Assembly: GCA_031178025.1 (NCBI GenBank)
Contig: JAPSJU010000041.1
Span: 1 to 12,557, forward strand
Length of the DNA: 12,557 nt
From: Agromyces sp.
GTDB taxonomy: Bacteria > Actinomycetota > Actinomycetes > Actinomycetales > Microbacteriaceae
Direction of reading: 5' to 3'
Numbering within the stretch: position 1 is the first letter of the stretch; each line of letters opens with the position of its first letter. A model generated the notes under the pieces. The model saw only the letters and a program-made list of their open reading frames with translations, ran no database searches and had not been told where the DNA came from. A program made the translations under genes and the position numbers. Shown in pieces: positions 6,774-12,557 of this stretch.

Positions 6774-7805
6774 ATGACTGCTCTTCGACACCGATACGAC
6801 GCCGGGCGCGGTTACCTGGCCGCCTGCACGCTGGGGCTGCCCGTCGACACGACCCGCGACGCCCTCCGGGGCGACCTCGACCGCTGGGCCGGCGGCACGG
6901 CGACCGCCTCCGAGTACTCCGCGACGCTCGAGCGGGCCCGGGCTCATGCCGCCGCACTGCTCGGCGTGGCGCCGTCGCGCGTGGCGACCGGCTCGCAGGT
7001 CTCGGTCTTCGCCGGCCTCGTCGCGGCCTCAGCGGCCACCGGCTCGGAGGTGCTCTGCATCGACGGCGACTTCTCATCCATCGTCGCCCCGTTCCTCGCG
7101 CGGGGTGACCTGCACGTGCGTCACGTTCCGCTCGACGCCCTCGCCGAGGAGGTCCGGCCGTCGACACGGATCGTGGCGTACTCGCTCGTGCAGTCCGCGA
7201 CGGGCGAGGTCGCGGACGCGGCATCCATCGCCCGGGCTGCTCGCTCCGCCGGAGCCTTCGTCCTGGTCGACACCACTCAGGCGACGGGGTGGCTGCCGAC
7301 GACGGAGCTCGACGCCGACGTGATCGTCTGCCACGCGTACAAGTGGCTCTCGGCCCCGCGCGGCGCGGCGTTCGCCGCGTTCTCCGACCGCGCGCTCGCC
7401 GAGATCACACCGCACGCCGCCGGCTGGTACTCGGGCGGCGATCCGTGGGCGTCGTGCTATGGGCCCCGGCTGCACCTCGCCGCCGATGCGAGCCGGTTCG
7501 ACGTCTCACCGGCCTGGCACGCATGGACCGGCGCGGAGGCCGCGCTCGCGTTCGCGGCGTCGCTCGACCCCGTCGCGGTGCACGGCCACGGTCTCGGGCT
7601 CGCGAACGCGTTCCGCGAGCGGCTCGGGCTCGAGGAATCCGACAGCGCCATCGTCACGTGGGGTGACGCCGACGGCACGGACCTCCGAGCCCTCACCGGC
7701 TCCGGGATCACCGCGTCCGGCCGGGCAGGACGGGCGCGCGTCTCGTTCCACCTGTGGAACGACGAGGAGGATGTCGATCTCGCGGCGCGGGCGCTCGGCC
7801 ACTGA
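6774..7805 (+). CDS. Class V-fold PLP-dependent aminotransferase-like enzyme
   Basis: 343 residues of the fold type I, class V aminotransferase superfamily (kynureninase, cysteine desulfurase, isopenicillin N epimerase group). The predicted PLP-binding Lys is Lys190 in CHAYKWLSAPRG, and the cofactor-ring Asp is Asp166 in VLVDTTQATGW. The small domain ends with RARVSFHLWNDEEDVD, the usual class V C-terminal motif carrying a substrate-binding Arg. The opening AGRGYLAACTLGLP resembles kynureninase-like proteins more than desulfurases, and I see no desulfurase Cys loop. ATG 6774 is preferred; the frame stays open upstream to 6711, but that stretch holds the operator and promoter. It has no Shine-Dalgarno site. 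It converges with the FAH gene, only 21 bp separating the stops. Substrate unknown; likely regulated by the divergent LysR protein. Confidence 0.88.
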   Translation: MTALRHRYDAGRGYLAACTLGLPVDTTRDALRGDLDRWAGGTATASEYSATLERARAHAAALLGVAPSRVATGSQVSVFAGLVAASAATGSEVLCIDGDFSSIVAPFLARGDLHVRHVPLDALAEEVRPSTRIVAYSLVQSATGEVADAASIARAARSAGAFVLVDTTQATGWLPTTELDADVIVCHAYKWLSAPRGAAFAAFSDRALAEITPHAAGWYSGGDPWASCYGPRLHLAADASRFDVSPAWHAWTGAEAALAFAASLDPVAVHGHGLGLANAFRERLGLEESDSAIVTWGDADGTDLRALTGSGITASGRAGRARVSFHLWNDEEDVDLAARALGH

Positions 7806-7826
7806 CCACCGAGGCAGCCGGCGGGC

Positions 7827-8600
7827 TCAGCTCGCCGAGCGCACCGGGTTCGTCAGCGTGCCGAGCCCCGGCACGGAGATCTCGACCGTGTCCCCGTCGA
7901 CGAGCGGGCCCACGCCCGCCGGTGTCCCGGTGAGGATGACGTCGCCCGGCAGCAACGTGAAGACGCTCGACGCGAAGGCGATGATCGCCGGAATCGAGTG
8001 CACCATGTCGGACAGACGCCCCTCCTGGCGCCGCTCGCCGTTGACGCTCGTCTCGATCGTGCCGTGCTCGAGGTCGAGCTCCGTGTCGATCACCGGACCG
8101 AGGGGGCAGAACGTGTCGAAGCCCTTGGCGCGCGTCCATTGCCCGTCGCGCTGCTGCAGGTCGCGGGCCGTGACGTCGTTCGCGATCGTGTACCCGAAGA
8201 CGAGCTGCGCGGCATCCGCCTCACTCACGTGACGCGCGATGCGGCCGATCACGACGGCGAGCTCGCCCTCGTGCTCGACGCGTTCACTCATGGCCGGCAG
8301 CACGATCGCGTCGCCCGGGCCGATGACGGAGGTGTTCGGCTTCAGGAAGAGCAGCGGCTCGGACGGCGCGTCGCCACCCATCTCGGCGGCGTGGTCGCGG
8401 TAGTTCTTGCCGACGGCGACGATCTTCGAGCGCGGGATGACGGGTGCGAGCAGTTTCGCGTCGGCGAGCGCCACGCGCTCGCCCGTGGGCTCGTAGCCGG
8501 CGAACATCGGATCGGCTTTCAGTACGACGAGCTCCTCCTCCTCATCGTCGACGATGCCGAAGGCGATGGTGTCGCCGTGGGAGAAGCGCGCGATCTTCAT
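7827..8600 (-). CDS. Fumarylacetoacetate hydrolase family protein
   Basis: 257 residues, the usual length of the FAHD1/YcgM-like branch. These are Mg-dependent enzymes that cleave or decarboxylate acylpyruvates and similar diketo acids. Visible features: VGKNYRDHAAE with His70, EHEGELAVVIG with metal ligands Glu111 and Glu113, NDVTARD with metal ligand Asp142, KGFDTFCPLGP with Lys159, and TGTPAGVG near the end. The whole catalytic set is present. It lies 69 bp after ilvE on the same strand and could be read through from leuB-ilvE, but TAGGCT exactly 6 bases before ATG 8600 suggests its own leaderless start. No Shine-Dalgarno site is present. A homologous gene sits next to gltX in mycobacteria, so the placement is ancestral rather than evidence for a pathway. 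Exact substrate unknown. Confidence 0.93.
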   Translation of the reverse strand: MKIARFSHGDTIAFGIVDDEEEELVVLKADPMFAGYEPTGERVALADAKLLAPVIPRSKIVAVGKNYRDHAAEMGGDAPSEPLLFLKPNTSVIGPGDAIVLPAMSERVEHEGELAVVIGRIARHVSEADAAQLVFGYTIANDVTARDLQQRDGQWTRAKGFDTFCPLGPVIDTELDLEHGTIETSVNGERRQEGRLSDMVHSIPAIIAFASSVFTLLPGDVILTGTPAGVGPLVDGDTVEISVPGLGTLTNPVRSAS

Positions 8601-8606
8601 GCGTCC

Positions 8607-8612
8607 AGCCTA
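8607..8612 (-). promoter_or_regulatory. -10-like hexamer before the FAH-family gene
   Basis: TAGGCT on the minus strand, followed by exactly 6 bases (GGACGC) and ATG 8600. This spacing would make a leaderless transcript. The -35 region is not recognisable. The remaining 69-bp gap to ilvE shows no clear terminator. Confidence 0.4.
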
Positions 8613-8669
8613 TTCGAGCACCGGAGCCGGCCGTCGGCGCGGGGCGACGACGAGTCCCGCCTCCCGCCC

Positions 8670-9785
8670 TCAGGCGTCGAGGCGCGTCATCCAGCCGTGG
8701 CGGTCCTCGAGCCGGCCGTACTGGATGCCGGTGAGCTCCTCACGGAGCGACAGCGCGAGCTCGGATGACGCCGACCCGGCGTGCACGATCTCGAAGTCCT
8801 CAGCCAGCAGCCGGCCGATCGGCGTCACGACGGCGGCCGTACCGCACGCGAAGGCGCCGACGATGTCACCGGATGCCGCCCCCTCGCGCCACTCGTCGAT
8901 CGTGACCTTGCGGCTCTCGACGTCGTGTCCCCGATCCCGCGCGAGCTGCAGCACGGAGTCGCGCGTGATGCCCTCGAGGATCGAGTCCGATTCGGGCGTC
9001 ACGAGGGTGCCGTCCTTGAAGACGAGCACGATGTTCATGCCGCCGAGCTCCTCGAGGTAGGTCCCCTCGTCGAGGAACAGCACCTGGTGGCATCCGTGCT
9101 CCGCCGCCTCCGCCTGCGGAAGCAGGCTCGAGGCGTAGTTGCCGCCCGTCTTGGCGGCGCCCGTACCGCCCTTGCCTGCGCGCGCGTACTTGGTGGAGAG
9201 CCAGATCGACACGGGTTGCACGCCGCCGGTGAAGTACGCGGCCGCCGGGCTCGCGATGACGTAGTAGGCGACCTTCTTGGCGGGTCGCACCCCGAGGAAC
9301 GCCTCCTTCGCGAACATGAAGGGACGCAGGTAGAGGCTCGTCTCGGGAGCCGAGGGCACCCAGTCGCCGTCGACCGCGATGAGCTGCCGGAGCGAGTCGA
9401 TGAAGATCTCGCTCGGAAGCGCCGGCAGGGCGAGTCGCGCGGCGGACCGCTGCATGCGGGCGGCGTTCTCATAGGGCCGGAACGTGCGGATGGAACCGTC
9501 GCCGTGACGGTACGCCTTCAACCCCTCGAAGATCTCCTGCGCGTAGTGGAGGACGGCGGCGGAGGGCTCGAGCTGGATGGGTCCGTACGGTGAGACCCGT
9601 GGCCGGTGCCATCCCCCCTTCTCCGACCAGCACAGGTCGACCATGTGATCGGTGAAGTGGTTGCCGAATCCGGGATCGGCGAGGATCGCCGCGCGTTCCT
9701 CGGCGGTCTTCGCGGCGTCGTTGCGGGTGACGTTCCAGACGAGTCCGGCGGCGGACGGAGCCTGGAGCGGGAGGTTCACGGTCAT
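8670..9785 (-). CDS. ilvE: Branched-chain amino acid aminotransferase
   Basis: 371 residues, PLP fold type IV, class IIa branched-chain aminotransferase of the size found in actinobacteria. It transfers the amino group from glutamate to the keto acids of Leu, Ile and Val, the last step of their synthesis. Motifs: LHYAQEIFEGLKAYR near the N-terminus, the PLP Lys at 212 in AAKTGGNYASSLLPQ, YLEELGGMNI with the cofactor-contacting Glu, and ACGTAAVVTPIG binding the phosphate. ATG 9785 has AAGGA 8 bases upstream. leuB ends 27 bp before it on the same strand, so the two probably share a transcript. This places two steps of leucine synthesis together. Confidence 0.97.
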   Translation of the reverse strand: MTVNLPLQAPSAAGLVWNVTRNDAAKTAEERAAILADPGFGNHFTDHMVDLCWSEKGGWHRPRVSPYGPIQLEPSAAVLHYAQEIFEGLKAYRHGDGSIRTFRPYENAARMQRSAARLALPALPSEIFIDSLRQLIAVDGDWVPSAPETSLYLRPFMFAKEAFLGVRPAKKVAYYVIASPAAAYFTGGVQPVSIWLSTKYARAGKGGTGAAKTGGNYASSLLPQAEAAEHGCHQVLFLDEGTYLEELGGMNIVLVFKDGTLVTPESDSILEGITRDSVLQLARDRGHDVESRKVTIDEWREGAASGDIVGAFACGTAAVVTPIGRLLAEDFEIVHAGSASSELALSLREELTGIQYGRLEDRHGWMTRLDA

Positions 9786-9812
9786 GATGGGGATCCTTCG
9801 GTGGTGCGCTGG

Positions 9813-10874
9813 TTACTCGGTGGTGCCGACACGGGCGACGATCGCATCGCCGACCTCGGTGGTCGATCGACGTGCGGTGCCGCGTTCGGCGATGTCGGCG
9901 GCGACCGCCCGGTGCACCCTTGCTGCCGCGTCGGCCTCGCCGAGGTGATCGAGGAGCATGGCGACGGAGAGGATGGCGGCGGTCGGGTCGGCGACGCCCG
10001 TGCCCGCGATGTCGGGAGCGGAGCCGTGGACCGGTTCGAACATGCTCGGGAAGCGCCCGTCGGGATTGAGGTTGCCTGATGCCGCGAGCCCGATGCCGCC
10101 GCTGATGGCGCCGGCGAGGTCGGTGAGGATGTCGCCGAAGAGGTTGTCGGTGACGATGACGTCGAAGCGAGCCGGGTCGGTGACGAGGAAGATCGTCGCG
10201 GCGTCGACGTGCAGGTAGTCGACGGCGACGTCGGGGTACTCGGCGCCCACGGCGTCGACCGTGCGCTTCCAGAGGGAGCCGGCGAAGACGAGCACGTTCG
10301 TCTTGTGCACGAGCGTGAGGCGCTTCCGCGGGCGCGCGGATGCCGCCGCGAAGGCGTATCGCACGACCCGCTCGACCCCGTATGCCGTGTTGACGGACAC
10401 CTCGTTCGCGACCTCGGCGGGCGTTCCCGTCCTGATGGCGCCGCCGTTGCCCACGTACGGGCCCTCGGTGCCTTCGCGCACCACGACGAAGTCGACCTCG
10501 CCCGGATCGGCGAGCGGACTGGCGACGCCGCGGTGCAGCACGGTCGGGCGGAGATTCACGTAGTGATCCAGCTCGAACCGGAGTCGCAGCAGGAGGCCGC
10601 GCTCGATGTTGGCGCCGGCCAGTCGCGGATCGCCCGGAACGCCGCCGACGGCGCCGAGGAGGATCGCATCGTGCGCCTTGATCGCATCGAGGTCGTCGTC
10701 GGTCAGCACGTCGCCGGTGTCGAGGTAGCGTGCCGCACCCAGCGAGAACGGCGTCTGCTCGACGGAGAGCTCCGTACCGGCGACGGCGGCGTCGAGCACG
10801 GCGAGCGCCTGGTCGACGACCTCGGGGCCGATGCCGTCACCTCGGATGACCGCGAGCCTGACCGTTCGTACCAT
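9813..10874 (-). CDS. leuB: 3-isopropylmalate dehydrogenase
   Basis: 353 residues. It catalyses NAD-dependent oxidation and decarboxylation of 3-isopropylmalate to 2-ketoisocaproate, the direct substrate of the neighbouring IlvE. The opening IRGDGIGPEV is typical. Substrate residues: Arg97, Arg99, Arg109 and Arg133 (in VVREGTEGPYVGNGG), Tyr140 and Lys191 (in HKTNVL). Metal ligands are Asp224, Asp248 and Asp252, the last two in VTDNLFGDILTDLAG. GSAPDIAGTGVADPTA is the NAD-side loop. ATG 10874 has a strong GAAGGAG 5 bases upstream; the frame runs open further upstream but that part is intergenic. It is first in a leuB-ilvE-FAH run and is divergent from the DUF6458-type gene. I see no leader peptide with leucine codons or attenuator in the 121-bp intergenic region. 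Confidence 0.97.
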   Translation of the reverse strand: MVRTVRLAVIRGDGIGPEVVDQALAVLDAAVAGTELSVEQTPFSLGAARYLDTGDVLTDDDLDAIKAHDAILLGAVGGVPGDPRLAGANIERGLLLRLRFELDHYVNLRPTVLHRGVASPLADPGEVDFVVVREGTEGPYVGNGGAIRTGTPAEVANEVSVNTAYGVERVVRYAFAAASARPRKRLTLVHKTNVLVFAGSLWKRTVDAVGAEYPDVAVDYLHVDAATIFLVTDPARFDVIVTDNLFGDILTDLAGAISGGIGLAASGNLNPDGRFPSMFEPVHGSAPDIAGTGVADPTAAILSVAMLLDHLGEADAAARVHRAVAADIAERGTARRSTTEVGDAIVARVGTTE

Positions 10875-10902
10875 GGATTCTCCTTCGTCCGCCAGCCCTC
10901 CC

Positions 10903-10908
10903 AGCGTA
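10903..10908 (-). promoter_or_regulatory. Weak -10 candidate for leuB in the divergent intergenic region
   Basis: TACGCT on the minus strand would start a leader of about 22 bases that includes the GAAGGAG ribosome site. The -35 candidate TCAGGC at 16 bases is poor. On the plus strand, TAGCCT (10923-10928) is an equally weak -10 for the small membrane protein. An imperfect CCAG/CTGG repeat (10901-10912) overlaps the minus-strand candidate and could be an operator. Confidence 0.3.
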
Positions 10909-10995
10909 CTGGCTGGTGAAGCTAGCCTGACCGTGAGGCAGGACCCCCTGCCGTACTGGAGGCGCGGCCTCGCCGCGCCGAAGAAGGAGGACTGC

Positions 10996-11256
10996 ATGAG
11001 CCTGGGTCTCGGAATCGTCCTGTTCGCCATCGGCGCGATCCTCGCATTCGCGCTGAACGTCACGGTCGACTGGATCAACGTCCAGATGGTCGGCTACATC
11101 CTCATGATCGCCGGAGTGATCGTGATCATCCTCGGAATCGTCCTGCTGGCTCGCCGTCGTCGCTCCGTCGCGACCTCGCACACGAGCGTCGACCCCGGCA
11201 CCGGCGAGCGCATCACCCGCCGGGAGCACTCGGCGCCGGAGGAACCCCTGCTCTGA
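10996..11256 (+). CDS. Small two-helix membrane protein, DUF6458-like
   Basis: 86 residues. Two hydrophobic helices (about 3-22 and 30-51) flank a short polar turn around VDWINVQ. An Arg-rich stop-transfer (ARRRRS) follows, then a hydrophilic tail of about 30 residues. The opening SLGLGIVLFAIGAILAFALN and the second helix VGYILMIAGVIVIILGIVLL match my recollection of the actinobacterial DUF6458 family, whose function is unknown. By the positive-inside rule the charged tail should be cytoplasmic. ATG 10996 has a strong GAAGGAGG 5 bases upstream. It is divergent from leuB and convergent with the MFS gene, so it is probably transcribed alone. Family name is likely but unverified. Confidence 0.85.
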   Translation: MSLGLGIVLFAIGAILAFALNVTVDWINVQMVGYILMIAGVIVIILGIVLLARRRRSVATSHTSVDPGTGERITRREHSAPEEPLL

Positions 11257-11268
11257 CACGCCCGAGCC

Positions 11269-11315
11269 GAACGGCCATCGGCACCCTCGCGGAGGGGGTG
11301 GACCGGTGGCCGTTC
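11269..11315. terminator. Hairpin between convergent genes, likely bidirectional terminator
   Basis: GAACGGCCA (11269-11277) and TGGCCGTTC (11307-11315) form a perfect 9-bp stem. A second inner stem CCCTC/GAGGG encloses a GCG loop. It lies in the 63 bp between the stop codon of the DUF6458-type gene and that of the MFS gene, in the right place to end both. No T-run on either side. Confidence 0.75.
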
Positions 11316-11319
11316 CGTG

Positions 11320-12557
11320 TCATCCCTGCGACGGCGTCGCCGCCGAGCGAAGCGTGACGGCGGCGATCGCAGCCGCCGCGACCATCAGTCCCACGCCGAT
11401 CAGCGAGGTCGCGACCACGCCGCTGTCGAAGGCGTGGGCAGCGGATGCCGCGAGCTGCCCTCCGAGCGGCGCCGGCAGCTCGCCGGCGACCGCGACGGCG
11501 CCCGCGAGCGTTTCGCGAGCGGCATCCGCCTGCCCGTCGGTGAGACTCGGCGGAAGGTGGATCACCGCCGCGAATCGTGCGGCGAGGATGCTGCCGAGCA
11601 CCGTCGTGCCGAGGACGGCGCCGAGCTCGTACGCCGTCTCGGACACCGCAGAGGCCGCGCCCGCCTTCGCGGGCGGCGCGCTCGAGAGGATGAGCTCGTT
11701 CGAGACCGTCTCCGCTGCGCCGATGCCGATTCCGAGCAGCACGAACGCGAGCACGATGGGCAGGACCGAGCCGGACTCGGTGGAGACGGCGATCACGAGG
11801 TAGCCCGACGCCGACAGCGCGAGCGCGGATGGCACGAGCACGTTCGCCGGCACCCGTCGCGCGACGGGCACGACGGTGAGCCCTGCGACGATCATCGCCA
11901 GGAGACCCGGCACGAGGGCCAGTCCTGCGGCGACGGGGCTCAACCCGGCGATGAGCTGCAGGTGCTGCGACACGAAGAAGAGGAAGCCGACGAGCGCGAT
12001 CACGCTGCACAGGTTGACGAGCACCGCGCCGCCGAAGGAGCCTCGCCTGAAGAGCCGCACGTCGAGCATCGGCGAGGGGGTCCGCAGTTGGCGGCGCACG
12101 AACCAGACGCCGGCGAGCACGCCGACGGCGATGGCCGGCACGCCGACGCCGTCGAGCCCCTCGGTGGCGATCGACTTGATCCCGTAGACGACGGGGCCCA
12201 TCGCGGCGAGGGAGAGGAGGGTGCTGACCGGATCGATGGGGCCTGGCGCCGGATCGCGGCTCTCGGGAATGAGCAGCGGCACGAGGACGAGCAGCGGCAC
12301 GAGCACCGGAACCGCGAGCAGGAACACCGACCCCCACGCGAAGTGCTCGAGCAGCAGGCCGCCGACGAGGGGCCCGAGCGCGCTGCCGGCGGCGAAGCCG
12401 GACGCCCAGACGGCGATCGCGAGCCGCCGTTGCTCGCGGTCGGTGAAGATCGCGCGCAGGAGCGACAGCGTCGAGGGCATCAGCATCGCGCCGAAGAAGC
12501 CGAGCGCCGCGCGGGCGGCGATGAGGGCCTCGGCGGTCGGAGCGAAGGCGGCCGCCA
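11320..12557 (-). CDS. MFS transporter, DHA2 (14-helix drug/H+ antiporter) type, N-terminus cut by window edge
   Basis: 411 residues are visible; the first three or so helices lie beyond the window. The first visible motif, EALIAARAALGFFGAMLMPS then TLSLLRAIFTDREQRRLAIA, is typical of helices 4-5 of EmrB/QacA-type exporters. WASGFAAGSALGPLVGGLLL is the antiporter motif C. About ten further hydrophobic segments follow, with a polar loop before SLTDGQADAARETLAGAVAV near the end, also usual in this group. It would be a proton-driven exporter of drugs or other small amphipathic compounds in the cytoplasmic membrane; the substrate cannot be read. It ends at TGA 11320-11322, converging on the DUF6458-type gene. 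No adjacent regulator is visible in the window. Confidence 0.92.
   Translation of the reverse strand, partial: AAAFAPTAEALIAARAALGFFGAMLMPSTLSLLRAIFTDREQRRLAIAVWASGFAAGSALGPLVGGLLLEHFAWGSVFLLAVPVLVPLLVLVPLLIPESRDPAPGPIDPVSTLLSLAAMGPVVYGIKSIATEGLDGVGVPAIAVGVLAGVWFVRRQLRTPSPMLDVRLFRRGSFGGAVLVNLCSVIALVGFLFFVSQHLQLIAGLSPVAAGLALVPGLLAMIVAGLTVVPVARRVPANVLVPSALALSASGYLVIAVSTESGSVLPIVLAFVLLGIGIGAAETVSNELILSSAPPAKAGAASAVSETAYELGAVLGTTVLGSILAARFAAVIHLPPSLTDGQADAARETLAGAVAVAGELPAPLGGQLAASAAHAFDSGVVATSLIGVGLMVAAAAIAAVTLRSAATPSQG

Noticed and set aside
5703..6947. Minus-strand frame overlapping lysR in another register
   Set aside because: Arg/Pro-rich text in the wrong frame of a well-supported LysR gene.
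10875..10995. Leucine attenuator or T-box before leuB
   Set aside because: Only 121 bp are available, with a strong ribosome site close to ATG, no leader reading frame rich in Leu codons, and no T-box sequence.
11213..12337. Minus-strand frame overlapping the MFS gene
   Set aside because: Highly Arg/Gly-rich and without hydrophobic segments, while the other frame shows clear transporter helices and motif C.
1..12557. CRISPR array, insertion sequence, prophage or defence system
   Set aside because: No regularly spaced repeats, no transposase or phage protein and no defence-family gene are visible; the only long direct repeats are the 30-bp PBP unit and the 17-bp LacI duplication.

Overview
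The window is GC-rich (by eye about 70%) with strongly GC-ending codons. It resembles a Gram-positive actinobacterium, most likely Microbacteriaceae (Microbacterium-like). The grounds are the bifunctional penicillin-binding protein, an actinobacterial DUF6458-type membrane protein, several genes with no Shine-Dalgarno site but a -10-like hexamer just before the start codon, and the order leuB - ilvE - FAH-family gene - gltX - tRNA-Gln. This looks mainly like a conserved chromosomal core with one short decayed patch. The genus is an inference.

Left part (1-3322, minus strand): a bifunctional penicillin-binding protein runs off the left edge at its low-complexity C-terminal tail. Upstream of it is a PhzF-like isomerase gene. 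Middle (3323-4189): about 680 bp with no intact gene. It holds a probable 3' remnant of an unknown minus-strand gene and a plus-strand LacI-type regulator remnant broken by a one-base frameshift, a 17-bp tandem duplication and an internal deletion. A tRNA-Gln(CUG) gene with its own promoter candidate follows, and then gltX (4190-5710).

Centre (5747-7805): a divergent LysR regulator / class V PLP enzyme pair shares an 82-bp intergenic region with a perfect 10-bp palindrome. The pair looks like a self-contained regulated module placed between gltX and the FAH gene. Right part (7827-10874, minus strand): leuB, ilvE and a FAH-family hydrolase are closely spaced and co-directional. LeuB and IlvE act in branched-chain amino acid synthesis; the FAH enzyme's substrate is unknown. 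A small two-helix membrane protein gene diverges from leuB. It converges, across a hairpin terminator, on a DHA2-type MFS transporter cut by the right edge.

No mobile element, CRISPR array, phage or defence system was found. The most unusual signals are an apparent excess of the octamer GGCATCCG/CGGATGCC, found in five different reading-frame settings inside genes, and the legible decay history of the LacI remnant.
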